The notes: generated from the letters alone by a model not told the origin. A DNA stretch of 26,124 nucleotides from Clostridiales bacterium (GCA_027318915.1 DAHVOH010000045.1:1-26124), one strand, 5' to 3'. Positions 1 to 8,528 are shown, counted from the first letter of the stretch. Made by a program: numbers and translations.

Positions 1-1007
1 GAGCCATGCAGCACGGTCCCCAGCGCACTCCCGGTCTTGTGTGGAAACAGACAATCCAGCACCCCGTCGAGGCTTGTCATCTGGTTGGCCACCCGACGCA
101 AGCGGCTCAGGCGCTCACGGGTCGTCTCCGCCATGGAAATGAGCGCGTCCGGAGACTGGTACACCAAGTCGCGCATGACCACGTTGAGTTGGGTGAGCGC
201 CGCCTGAAACGCGCCTTCTCCCAGCACATAGGCGTCGTAGTGCTGAGCAAAGTCGGCCAGGATGGTGGGCAACTCCAGCGTGAACGGAGCCGGTGTGTAA
301 AGGGTGTCCAGCGTGAGATAGCTGATGCGGCGGATGTGGCGGTGCAGCGCCAGGAGCCGGCTCCACAGGCTGTCGGGCTCGTCCCCCAGGCACCGTTCCA
401 GCACGGCGAGCGCGTAGCGAATCACCCCGCGCTCCCCGTCGCGATTCAACTCCCGCACGAGCCAGAGCCAGATGAGAAAAAAGTGGACACGGTATACGTC
501 GAAGGTCTGCAGGGTCTGGAGCCAAGGACCGGCGGCGTCCTTCAACGCGTCCTGCCACACCTGCCGGATCGCGCTGTCCGTGACCACCAATTCCAGCACC
601 GCCCGCTCCGCCGCCACGGTCTCGGGCAAGTGGCCCACGTTGGCCAGCAGCACCACGGTTTGCAAGACGTCGACGCCGGTGGGCCGCGCCTGACCCGGCA
701 GCGCGGGCATTTCCGCCATCCTGCCCCTGAGGCCCAGAGCCCCCGCATCCGCTGCCTTCAGGTCGGCCATCCGGTCCAGCAGATGCCACTGCAGCATCAT
801 GTACTCGTAGCGCGTATGGTGAGCGCCGGGGTAGAAATAGCGGAGGTTCCCCAGTTGATTGGTGTAGCGCATGCGACTGACCAGGTTCTGCTCCTCCAGT
901 CGGCTCATGAGGGACCGCGTATACGGGCAGATGCGCGTGTGCAGCACCCCATGGCGAGGAAAATGATAGACGAAGAGGTCCGGCTCGCCCGAGTGCGACG
1001 CGTCCAT
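1..1007 (-). CDS. HD-superfamily-like protein with degenerate metal site (partial, C-terminus off window)
   Basis: The reading frame runs off the left edge; 335 codons are visible. The ATG at 1007 is chosen because AAAGGTGG lies 8 nt upstream; an in-frame GTG at 1019 is an alternative. Residues about 30-70 match the N-terminal signature of SAMHD1/dGTPase-type HD phosphohydrolases: an arginine-rich helix, 'NQLGNLRYFYPGAHHTRYEY' at 50-69. The family metal ligands are mostly gone. The histidine of the R-F-E-H motif is Tyr69, and the LLHDxGH motif reads LLANVGH (120-126), so the His-Asp pair is Ala-Asn. Fold membership is fairly secure from this pattern; catalysis by the usual dinuclear metal mechanism is unlikely (inference). 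The rest of the visible protein is alpha-helical-looking with no recognised motif. It lies 116 nt downstream of the nuclease-helicase gene on the same strand, so co-transcription is plausible. Function unknown: pseudoenzyme, nucleotide sensor or regulator. Confidence 0.72.
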   Translation of the reverse strand, partial: MDASHSGEPDLFVYHFPRHGVLHTRICPYTRSLMSRLEEQNLVSRMRYTNQLGNLRYFYPGAHHTRYEYMMLQWHLLDRMADLKAADAGALGLRGRMAEMPALPGQARPTGVDVLQTVVLLANVGHLPETVAAERAVLELVVTDSAIRQVWQDALKDAAGPWLQTLQTFDVYRVHFFLIWLWLVRELNRDGERGVIRYALAVLERCLGDEPDSLWSRLLALHRHIRRISYLTLDTLYTPAPFTLELPTILADFAQHYDAYVLGEGAFQAALTQLNVVMRDLVYQSPDALISMAETTRERLSRLRRVANQMTSLDGVLDCLFPHKTGSALGTVLHG

Positions 1008-1123
1008 GCCGCATTCCACCTTTCCGCGGCCACACGGACTGATGATGGTTTGGTGCGGGACTCCTCTCCCGCCCGCCGTTTGCTCTGACTTGTCTCGATT
1101 ATGCGCGGTATTGCCGTCGGTCG

Positions 1124-4100
1124 CTAGATGTCCGCCTCAACCGACCGGGCATCCAACGCCAAACGGCAGAGGGCGTTGACGAGGCTGAGTTGCTCGGCGT
1201 CCTTGGGCTCGGCCGCCAGCAAGCTGGGGGACGCGACCAGCACCGCCAGGCCCTGCGCCCGGGAGACGGCCACGTTCAGGCGATTCAAGCTGTAGAGAAA
1301 CGCGAGACCTCGCGGCACATCATCCGGGGTGGAGGACGCGAGCGTGTAGATCACCACCGGTGCTTCCTGGCCCTGAAAACGATCGACCGTGCCGACGCGG
1401 CTTCCCACCGGCAGCGCGCGCACCAACCGGTTGACATGGGCATTGTAGGGCGCCACCACCAGGATGTCGGTCAGCGCCAGCGGTCGTTCCGTCCCGTCCT
1501 GTCCGTGCCAGCGGCGGCCGACCAGCCGTGTGATGAGGCGGCGCACGACGTCCACCTCCTCCACGGACACGGTCCGATTGCCTCGGTGGCTCACCGGACA
1601 GTACCGGAGCCCCGTGCCCGCCAGCGCATCGTCGCCGTCCAGGCGCTGGCGGGCACAGGCGGGATGGGCACGAAGACGCCCTTCATACGCCACGTCCGAG
1701 ATATACCGGCAAACGTCGGGATGCAGGCGGCGCGTGACATCGAGAAACACCCCCGCGCCGGCGGCGATGGTGGGCTGGCCGGCCAGCACGTGCTCCAGCG
1801 CGGAGACGGCGGAACCCGGTGGATGCTGGCCCTGAATCGGCTGGGACAACTGCTGCGGATCGCCCAGCAGCACCACGGCCCGCGTCGAGGTGGCGGCGGC
1901 CAGCAGGTTGGCCAAGGTCATCTGCCCCGCCTCGTCCACCACCAAAACATCCAGCCGGGCCTCCCATTCGGGACGGGCAAACAGCCAGACCGTCGCGGCC
2001 GCCAGATTCACCGCGTCTTGCGCCCAGAGCTGCGCCATGTCGGCGGTACCGGTCCGGACCCGGACGCGGGCATCCTGCACCCCCTGCGCCACGTTCGTGA
2101 CCTTCTGCGCCGCCGCCACCGCGACCCCGCGACTCTCCGCCTCGGTCAGCACCGCCTCCAGCAGATGGGCGATGACGTTGTGACTGGGCGCGGTCAGGCC
2201 GACGCGGCGTCCCCGCTCCAGCAGGTCCACCACAATCTGCGCCCCGGTGTAGGTTTTACCCGTTCCGGGCGGGCCCTGGACCGCCAAGTATCCGGACCGG
2301 AGCCGGCCGGCGCGGTCACGCGCCCGTCGGCCGGCCTCGTCGGGACCCTCCCCGGAAACGTCCCGGTTTTCCCGCAGTAGCAGGCTCTTGGCGGCGGAAA
2401 ACGGCTCCGTGGCAGTCAGTTCGCCGGCGGCCAGCACCGATCGCGCCACCCGCTGCAGGGCCTCCTCCAGCACGGCCGTGGACGGGCCGGGCGCCGGCAT
2501 CAGCGCCCGCGGCGGATCGGCGGCGCCGCGCCGGGGCCGCAAGGTCAGACGGCCCTCAACCGGATCCAGCGTCCGGATGCGCCCGACCGTCTTGCCCGTG
2601 TCGGGATCGCTCACGTCTTGGCCGGCGTGCATCTTGTACTCCTGGTCGGGGTCGAAGTCGAAGACCCAGGCTCCGTCCGCTTCCCCGCGAAAAGTCAGCT
2701 GACCCAGCGTCTCGGGATCCTCCACCAGTTCCTCCGGGGAATACTCCTGGAACTGAAAGTACCGCCACCACATGGGCCGGTCCTCCCGCCGGTGGAACAG
2801 AAGCAGCTCCGCCAGCAGCGCCTGGGCGTCTTGGGCTCCGGTGCGGGCGCCCGCGTCGTCGGGCAGCGGATCCAACAGGGCGCGCCGCAACGTTTCCCGG
2901 GTTTCGTCGGCGGCCGCCACCGGCTCGGAGGGGGATCCGTCCAGCACCACCGGACGCGGCAGGTCGATTCCTTGAGCCGCCACGACGTCTGCGCGGCGGT
3001 CTTCGAGCCAGCCGCGAAGCTCCCAGGTGGACCGGCAGTCCTCTTCGTTGTATCGCCGGATATCCTCAAGCCAGACCGGATCGCGAGCGACCTTCCAGCG
3101 GGCGTACGCCACCACGCTGCCCATGGCGTTGACCACCTCGCCTCCCCGGTGCCCCGGGCGGTAGAACGCTTCCAGTTCTTTGATGGAGTAGGACTCCCGC
3201 GAAATTTGAACGGCCTGGCGAACCACCGGAAACAGATCCACCAGCACGCCGCCGCGCAGGAGCCAATCCACCTCGCGTTCGCGTGTCCCGTATCGCCCCA
3301 TGAGGCGCTTCAACACCGTCGGTTCATAGGCCGCGTAGTGGTACACGTGCATGTCGGGGTAGCGCCGCCGGCGCTCGACGACGTGGTCGACGAACTGTTC
3401 GAAGGCGCGCCGTTCTTCGTCCGGCGCGTGCGCCCAGAGGCATCGATAGACGGGCGGGCCACTGTCCTCCACGTCCACCCAGCCCCAGAGGTATTCCAGC
3501 GAGCCGGCCGGATTGAGGGGGTCGCCTTCCAGGTCAAAGAACATGTCTCCCGCGGCCGGGGCGGGCAGGCGCGCCAAGCCTTGCCCCGGCGCCGGGGGGC
3601 GAAGCACGTAGACCGGCTCGCCACTCGCACGCTCTTGGCGCTGCAGTTCGGCCTGGGTTCTCAACCATTGCAGAGGCTCCACGCCGATGCCTCGCACCGG
3701 CCGGTCCTCCGGCCAGCGCGCCAGCGCCGCTAAAGAATCGACGCCCGCCGCGCGCAGCTTTCGAACCTGGTCGCTGCGCATCCCGGCCACCAGACTCAGA
3801 TCGTCCCGGTCTCGCCACTCGGCCTCGCAACGGGGATGCCAGGGGCAGGTGGCGCACGCCGGGACCGGCTCCGGCCGTGAGGCGCGCGGCCACTCGGCCG
3901 CCTCCGCGACGAGTCGGGACTGCACCCATTCGACATACGCGCTGCCCGCGGCGGCGGGAAAGCGAAGCTCCTCTCCGTCGCCCAGGATGAGGCATACATC
4001 GGGTGCCGAACGGTGGTGCACTTGCCGCACCAAGCTGTCGTACAGCAAGGTCTGCACCAGGGCTTCGGGCCGGGCGCGGCGCGCCAGTTTGGCGTCCACC

Positions 4101-4513
4101 ACCTGATACCGCGGGATGCTGTCGCCCGCGGTGCCCGGCTCCCGGATCAAAAAGTCCGGCCGGCCCATCCACCGTCCCACCAGCAGGGTTGGCTGATACA
4201 GCACCTCGCGGCCGGCCTGCAGGGCGTCCAACGTCTTTTGGTGAGCCGCCCGCAGCCCGGCCGGCGTTTCGTCGGGAACCCCGAGTGTCACCACGTCGCG
4301 GCCCCGTTCCCGCAGCTGCGCAAGGTAGCGCTGTTCGTGAGCCTCGCCCGCTTCGGCCAACAGACGAAGCTCGGCGGTTTGGGTCGCGGGGCGCTCCGCG
4401 AGACCCAGGGCCGCGGCCTGGTCAAGCCAGGTGCGATGCCGGCAGCCGGTGAAGGCGGCCACGTCGGAGGCCGAGAATATCCACCGAGCCCGGCCATCGG
4501 CCAGCACGTCCAT
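1124..4513 (-). CDS. TM0106-type RecB-like nuclease fused to SF1 (Dna2/Upf1-like) helicase
   Basis: A 1129-residue multidomain protein. Residues 10-235 form a RecB-like nuclease: Cys24 plus the cluster CATCPWHPRC (220-229) resemble the four cysteines of an Fe-S nuclease, and VVDAK (138-142) is the D-x-K catalytic motif followed by a helix with Q and Y. Residues about 324-510 look like a DEDD/RNase H-like exonuclease domain, starting MFFDLEGDP. The C-terminal half is a superfamily 1 helicase: Walker A GPPGTGKT (747-754), Walker B VVDEAGQ (858-864), motif III GDPQQL (884-889), TRRLHPDV (927-934), DRFQGQE (1044-1050) and VAVSRAQ (1081-1087). All key residues are present, so it is probably active. 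Predicted role is cytoplasmic DNA (or RNA-DNA hybrid) unwinding and cleavage in repair or possibly defence. The exact substrate is unknown for the family. GGAGG lies only 4 nt from the ATG, so a GTG two codons later (4507) is an alternative start. Confidence 0.93.
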   Translation of the reverse strand: MDVLADGRARWIFSASDVAAFTGCRHRTWLDQAAALGLAERPATQTAELRLLAEAGEAHEQRYLAQLRERGRDVVTLGVPDETPAGLRAAHQKTLDALQAGREVLYQPTLLVGRWMGRPDFLIREPGTAGDSIPRYQVVDAKLARRARPEALVQTLLYDSLVRQVHHRSAPDVCLILGDGEELRFPAAAGSAYVEWVQSRLVAEAAEWPRASRPEPVPACATCPWHPRCEAEWRDRDDLSLVAGMRSDQVRKLRAAGVDSLAALARWPEDRPVRGIGVEPLQWLRTQAELQRQERASGEPVYVLRPPAPGQGLARLPAPAAGDMFFDLEGDPLNPAGSLEYLWGWVDVEDSGPPVYRCLWAHAPDEERRAFEQFVDHVVERRRRYPDMHVYHYAAYEPTVLKRLMGRYGTREREVDWLLRGGVLVDLFPVVRQAVQISRESYSIKELEAFYRPGHRGGEVVNAMGSVVAYARWKVARDPVWLEDIRRYNEEDCRSTWELRGWLEDRRADVVAAQGIDLPRPVVLDGSPSEPVAAADETRETLRRALLDPLPDDAGARTGAQDAQALLAELLLFHRREDRPMWWRYFQFQEYSPEELVEDPETLGQLTFRGEADGAWVFDFDPDQEYKMHAGQDVSDPDTGKTVGRIRTLDPVEGRLTLRPRRGAADPPRALMPAPGPSTAVLEEALQRVARSVLAAGELTATEPFSAAKSLLLRENRDVSGEGPDEAGRRARDRAGRLRSGYLAVQGPPGTGKTYTGAQIVVDLLERGRRVGLTAPSHNVIAHLLEAVLTEAESRGVAVAAAQKVTNVAQGVQDARVRVRTGTADMAQLWAQDAVNLAAATVWLFARPEWEARLDVLVVDEAGQMTLANLLAAATSTRAVVLLGDPQQLSQPIQGQHPPGSAVSALEHVLAGQPTIAAGAGVFLDVTRRLHPDVCRYISDVAYEGRLRAHPACARQRLDGDDALAGTGLRYCPVSHRGNRTVSVEEVDVVRRLITRLVGRRWHGQDGTERPLALTDILVVAPYNAHVNRLVRALPVGSRVGTVDRFQGQEAPVVIYTLASSTPDDVPRGLAFLYSLNRLNVAVSRAQGLAVLVASPSLLAAEPKDAEQLSLVNALCRLALDARSVEADI

Positions 4514-4580
4514 CCCTCCTCCGTCCGCACGGCTGCTGGCCCGTCAAAGGGCTCGGCTCCGCCCGCTCACCCATCCCTTC

Positions 4581-4599
4581 ACGTCTGCCAGCAAGACGT
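4581..4599. promoter_or_regulatory. Inverted repeat upstream of the nuclease-helicase gene
   Basis: ACGTCT and AGACGT form a perfect 6-bp dyad separated by 7 nt, 68 nt upstream of the start at 4513 and inside the 274-nt gap after uxuA. The geometry suits a dimeric repressor or activator site, but I found no second copy in the window and no convincing -35/-10 pair around it. The rest of the 4514-4787 gap shows no other feature that I can support. Confidence 0.3.
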
Positions 4600-4787
4600 T
4601 CGCGCCGCCGTCATCCGATTCCTGTGGCCGAGCCCGACGGGCCCTCAATAGGGGCGGGCCGCAAAACTCCAGCACCGCCGGGTTGGCCGTCCGCAGAGCC
4701 CGGGCTACCCGATGCCGCAACCGCCCCGGACCCCGCATCGGTGGCTGTCTCAGAAGACGCGCATCGGCCGGGGTTTCGGACTGCGCG

Positions 4788-5837
4788 CTATCCCGACGGG
4801 CGGCGGCGCTGACTCACCCCCGCCCACAGTCCATGGAGATACATGGCGCCGAGGGCCCGGTCGTAGAGCCCATAGCCCGGCGCGCCCATCTCGCCCCAAA
4901 TGCGCCGCCCATGGTCAGGACGGACCGGCCCGTCGTATCCGGCATCGTGCAGAGCCGCCACCGCAGCGGGCAGGTCCAAGTCGCCCTCCGCGTGGCCCGT
5001 CTCGTAAAAACTTCGCGGACCCCGTCGCCGAATGTTGCGCAGATGCGCGAAGTGCACCCGGCCCTCCCGGGCAAATCGGCTCAGGATGGCGACCACGTCG
5101 TTGCCCGCCGACGCCCCCAATGATCCCACGCAGACGCACAAGCCGTTGGCGGGCCGGTCATAGATCCCGAGCACCCGGTCCAACGCCGCCTCATCGGTGA
5201 TGATGCGGGGCAGGCCCAGAAGCGGCCACGGCGGATCGTCCGGATGCAGCGCGAGCCGCACCCCCAAACGCTCCGCCTCGGGGCCGACCGCCTGGAGGAA
5301 GTACGTCAGATGGGCCCAGAGATCCTCCGGCCCGAGTTCACGGGCGGCGTGCCAGAGGGCGCCGAGGTCTTTGGGCGCATAGCTCGGATCCCACCCCGGC
5401 AGTACCGGCGGCCCGGATCCGGCATCCAGCCGCTCGATGGCCTGGCCGTCAAAAGCCAGGGCCCAAGATCCGTCCGGCAACGGATAATCCACCGCCGTCC
5501 GCATCCAATCGAGGACGGGCATGAAGTTGTAGCATACGACCGAAATCCCCGCTTGCGCGATGTGATGCAGGGACTCGATGTATCCGTCGATCCATCGGTC
5601 CCGGGTGCGCCGTCCCAGCTTGACATCCTCATGCACGGGCAGACTTTCGACCACCGCCAGCGAAAGCCCCGCCGCTTCCACCTGCGCCTTGAGCGCGCGC
5701 AGGGCCTCCACCGGCCACACGGCGCCCGGATCCAGCCCGTAGACGGCCGACACAATCCCGGTCACGGCGGGAATCTGGCGAATGGCGGCTAAACTCACCG
5801 GGTCCTCGGGTCCAAACCACCGAAGCGTCACGCGCAT
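4788..5837 (-). CDS. uxuA: Mannonate dehydratase
   Basis: A 349-residue protein of the UxuA family, which converts D-mannonate to 2-keto-3-deoxy-D-gluconate in hexuronate breakdown (a TIM-barrel metalloenzyme, cytoplasmic). Family signatures are visible in order: the start MRVTLRWFGPEDPVSL, CYNFMPVLDWMRT, the metal-site region HPDDPP, VGSLGASAGND, HFAHLRN and the C-terminal VRPDHGRR segment. Length is normal for the family. The open frame extends to 5918, but AAGGAGG with 7-nt spacing places the start at ATG 5837. The MFS gene lies 58 nt upstream on the same strand, so the two probably form a sugar-acid uptake and utilisation unit. UxuB (fructuronate reductase) and KDG kinase/aldolase are not recognised nearby. 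The FGGY kinase at 13585-14952 and the Gfo/Idh enzyme at 23788-24774 might contribute, but this is speculative. Confidence 0.94.
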   Translation of the reverse strand: MRVTLRWFGPEDPVSLAAIRQIPAVTGIVSAVYGLDPGAVWPVEALRALKAQVEAAGLSLAVVESLPVHEDVKLGRRTRDRWIDGYIESLHHIAQAGISVVCYNFMPVLDWMRTAVDYPLPDGSWALAFDGQAIERLDAGSGPPVLPGWDPSYAPKDLGALWHAARELGPEDLWAHLTYFLQAVGPEAERLGVRLALHPDDPPWPLLGLPRIITDEAALDRVLGIYDRPANGLCVCVGSLGASAGNDVVAILSRFAREGRVHFAHLRNIRRRGPRSFYETGHAEGDLDLPAAVAALHDAGYDGPVRPDHGRRIWGEMGAPGYGLYDRALGAMYLHGLWAGVSQRRRPSG

Positions 5838-5854
5838 GTCCGGCCCTCCTTGCC

Positions 5855-5887
5855 GCCGGAGAACCCGGGCACGCCGGGTTCTCCGGC
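5855..5887. repeat. Perfect 14-bp inverted repeat between the MFS gene and uxuA
   Basis: GCCGGAGAACCCGG (5855-5868) pairs exactly with 5874-5887, leaving a 5-nt loop (GCACG). It lies just after the MFS stop codon and ends just before the uxuA ribosome binding site. No T-run follows on either strand. It could be a Rho-assisted partial terminator or an RNA processing/stability hairpin that lowers or separates uxuA expression. Confidence 0.6.
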
Positions 5888-5895
5888 CGTTGTCG

Positions 5896-7101
5896 CTACA
5901 ACCCCGCCTCGCAGCCACCGGCGGTCAGCCAGCGTCGGCGGCCCCACCACAAGAGCCCGCTGCCGGTCAGCGCGCCGGCCAACGCCAGAGCCGCCGCCGC
6001 CCAAAACAAACCGGCCAGTCCCCACGATACCGCGCCGGCGGCGGCGAGAGCCGGACCGCCGACCATGCCCACGGCGTACAGCGACTGATACCACGCAAGG
6101 GCGGTGGTGCGCTGCGAGGGGTGCACACCGCGCACCGCCCACGTCATGAGGCTTGGGCTCAGCACGCCGCGGCCCACGCCGGCCGCGCCCTGGGTCACAT
6201 ACAAGCCCAGCCCGCGACCGATCCAGGGGGTGAGTCCGGTGCCGACCGCCACCATCAGAAATCCCGCGACGATGAGGTGTTCGACCCGCCAGCGGCGGCT
6301 CAACACCGAGCCCGTCACAATCGCCATGATGGCGGTGGGAACGAGCGCGACGGCCGTGAGCAGGCCGAGCCCGCCGGCCGACAACCCCTCACGGGACGCC
6401 CACAGGGGGATATAGCCAAAGGTCGTGACAAACGTCCCCGCCTGGAACAAGATGCCCAGCGCCGAGGCGGCCAGAACGTCCCGCTGGCGCAGCAGGCGGC
6501 GCCAAGACACCGTGGGCACCCGGGTCGGTTCGTGGGCGCCTTCCGGCAATCCCACCACCAGCAGCAGTCCCACGACGCCCACCACCGCCGCCGCCCAAAA
6601 CGGAGCGGGATATCCCCCGTGTTCGGCCAGCAGACCGCCGGCCAGCACGGCCACCACCTGCCCCGCGTTGTTGGCGAAGGACACGTGGCCCATGGCGCGG
6701 GCCATATGCCGGCCCCCGCCCAGATAGGCGGTGTACTGGATGGAGAACATGGCCCACATACTGGCGGCCAGGCCGGACAGCACCCGAAACCCGAAGAAGC
6801 CCCACGTGCCGGGCCACGCCGCCATGCCGGCCGCGCTCGCCGCCACCAGGATCAGACCCGCTGCCAAAAACGGCGTCCGCCGTCCCCATCGATCGGACCA
6901 CGCCGCCAGCAGCGCCCGGGACAATAGCTGCGGCACGCCGTAGCTGGCCACCACCAAACCGGCCAGTCCGGCCGATCCCGTCACGTGCACCACGTAGGGA
7001 GTCAACACCGGCACATACAGATAGAGACCCATCCAAAACAAGGCGATGGCGAGGATGAGGCGGATGCGGGCGCCCGATCCGACCTTCGACTCCCAGGTCA
7101 C
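5896..7101 (-). CDS. Major facilitator superfamily (MFS) transporter
   Basis: About 401 residues with roughly 12 hydrophobic membrane segments, for example residues 14-35, 45-65, 77-95 and alternating stretches to the C-terminus. The cytoplasmic motif A between helices 2 and 3 reads AWSDRWGRR (67-75), typical of proton-driven MFS carriers. The frame is open to 7194, but that N-terminal part is arginine-rich and unlike a transporter. The GTG at 7101, preceded by a GGGAGGGTGGG purine tract, is the likely start. The neighbour uxuA suggests a sugar-acid substrate such as a hexuronate or mannonate; the sequence does not show substrate specificity, and drug or metabolite efflux is possible. Confidence 0.88.
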   Translation of the reverse strand: MTWESKVGSGARIRLILAIALFWMGLYLYVPVLTPYVVHVTGSAGLAGLVVASYGVPQLLSRALLAAWSDRWGRRTPFLAAGLILVAASAAGMAAWPGTWGFFGFRVLSGLAASMWAMFSIQYTAYLGGGRHMARAMGHVSFANNAGQVVAVLAGGLLAEHGGYPAPFWAAAVVGVVGLLLVVGLPEGAHEPTRVPTVSWRRLLRQRDVLAASALGILFQAGTFVTTFGYIPLWASREGLSAGGLGLLTAVALVPTAIMAIVTGSVLSRRWRVEHLIVAGFLMVAVGTGLTPWIGRGLGLYVTQGAAGVGRGVLSPSLMTWAVRGVHPSQRTTALAWYQSLYAVGMVGGPALAAAGAVSWGLAGLFWAAAALALAGALTGSGLLWWGRRRWLTAGGCEAGL

Positions 7102-7547
7102 TCGGTCCCACCCTCCCCCGTCTCGGCCACGCCAAACCGGGCCCGTCCCCCGCGCCCGGAACGGCACCGAGCGGGCTCGCCGGCGATAGGGCAACGACAG
7201 CCCGTCGGCCCGGCCACGCCCATCCCCGGCGGCCGCACCGATTTTCCCGCATCATACAACAGACCCGGCGGACCGGCGGCGGCAACGATCCCGGGGGAGA
7301 ATGGAGCCACGATGATCGTGCGAACCCGCGGGCCGCCCTGAGCTCGCCGATCTCATGACAAGTTGGCGGGCAGCTTCAAACGGTCCCGCCCTCCCGCGTC
7401 CGGCGCTTGGCCTCGCGCGGCTCGCGGTCGGCTCCGGGCACCAAAACCCTCATCGGCGGCGGGGGCGGCCAAAGCGCTCGCTTTTCAGCCGGTCCCAGGC
7501 GGCCATCGCCGTCCGTCTCCCCGCCGCCATGCCTGCGCGCGTGCGCC
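7102..7547. other. Intergenic region between the GGDEF gene and the MFS gene
   Basis: 446 nt without a convincing gene; the open frames here are arginine/proline-rich GC artefacts. A minus-strand TATGAT (7251-7256 on plus as ATCATA) could be a -10 box about 145 nt upstream of the MFS start, but no good -35 is at the right distance. A 14-bp palindrome, AAAGCG-CT-CGCTTT (7471-7484), lies after the GGDEF gene. Its geometry is poor for an RNA hairpin and no clear terminator is seen. Confidence 0.45.
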
Positions 7548-8528
7548 TCAGCCGCGTCGACGCCATCCTTTGGACCGATACATGGCCAATTCCGCCCGTC
7601 GCAGCAGCTCTCGCGCGCTCTCGTCGGCGCGGCGGACCGCGACGCCGAAGCTCACGTCCGGAAGCATCGGCGCCCACTGCCTCTCAATGGCGGAGGCCAC
7701 CGCCTCCTCGGACTCGTCGGTCCACAGCATGGCCACAAATTCGTCCCCGTGCAGACGGCTCGCGTAGCCGCCCAGGTCCGCGACAATGGCTCGCAGACGC
7801 TCCGCCACCCGAACAATCTCCGCATCACCCGCCTCGTGGCCGTCCCGGTCGTTGATTTCCTTCAAGTTGTCCATATCCAAAAACACCAGCGCGAACCGGC
7901 GGCCCGACGCCACGCGGCGCTCAATCTCATCGCGCCCGCACGCCCCGTTGAAACAGCCCGTCAGGGTGTCGCGCCGCCGGTTCAACTCCTGTTCCAGCAC
8001 GGCTGCCGCCAAGGCCACAAACGGAGCCAGCAGGGCGGCGGTATTCTCATCGGGCACTTTGCCGTCGAACGGGTCGTCCGCGGTGAGATTCCCCATCTCC
8101 AGCCCGTCCGATGACGTGAGGCGACAGTACAGCATGTCGTCGGGATGCCAAGTACCAGGACCGCGCCACGGCACCGCGCTGGCCAGGAGGTGCTCGTCCG
8201 AGCCGGGCAGGATGCGGGTCAGCTGCTCATGGGGGATGAAATAGACCGGACCGCCGAGGGGTTTTCCATAGCGGTGCACACGTTCATACGTCTGGGGATC
8301 GATGACGTCGTGGCTTCGGAGCCACTCTTCCTCCCGGGGTGTAATCCCGGCGAAGCCGAACAGCTTCTCTCCATACGCCCACGCATAGACTTGCACGGCG
8401 GCCCGCTGGAACAGACCCGCCTCCAGCACGGCCGCGGCGGTTTTTTGCAGCTTGCACTCCAGCCGGGGCTCCCGAACCACCGCCTGACTCTTTTCGAAAA
8501 ACACCCGGAGGACGGTCTCGCCGGTCAT
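7548..8528 (-). CDS. GAF-GGDEF domain protein (putative diguanylate cyclase)
   Basis: 326 residues. Residues about 20-182 resemble a GAF sensory domain, including the closing pattern WHPDDMLYCRL and NLTADDPFDGKVPDENTAAL, which leads into the helix AAAVLEQELNRR. Residues 187-320 are a GGDEF domain: start motif DTLTG (187-191), metal and GTP-binding LDMDNLKEIND (217-227), DGHEAGD, and the signature as HGDEF (260-264) instead of GGDEF. The key Asp and Glu are kept, so cyclic-di-GMP synthesis is plausible, but the first glycine is histidine. No RxxD inhibitory site is at the usual position. No transmembrane segment is seen, so it is a cytoplasmic sensor. Weak GGGGGA lies just upstream of the ATG. 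It stands alone, divergent from the SIS operon. Confidence 0.9.
   Translation of the reverse strand: MTGETVLRVFFEKSQAVVREPRLECKLQKTAAAVLEAGLFQRAAVQVYAWAYGEKLFGFAGITPREEEWLRSHDVIDPQTYERVHRYGKPLGGPVYFIPHEQLTRILPGSDEHLLASAVPWRGPGTWHPDDMLYCRLTSSDGLEMGNLTADDPFDGKVPDENTAALLAPFVALAAAVLEQELNRRRDTLTGCFNGACGRDEIERRVASGRRFALVFLDMDNLKEINDRDGHEAGDAEIVRVAERLRAIVADLGGYASRLHGDEFVAMLWTDESEEAVASAIERQWAPMLPDVSFGVAVRRADESARELLRRAELAMYRSKGWRRRG

Noticed and set aside
6..1088. Long plus-strand open frame and a minus-strand frame at 115-1035
   Set aside because: Their translations are low-complexity and arginine/histidine/glutamine- or glycine-rich. The overlapping minus-strand frame running off the left edge gives a normal protein with an HD-family signature and a ribosome binding site.
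4581..4599. SOS (LexA) box upstream of the nuclease-helicase
   Set aside because: The dyad ACGTCT-N7-AGACGT does not fit the Gram-positive CGAAC-N4-GTTCG pattern.
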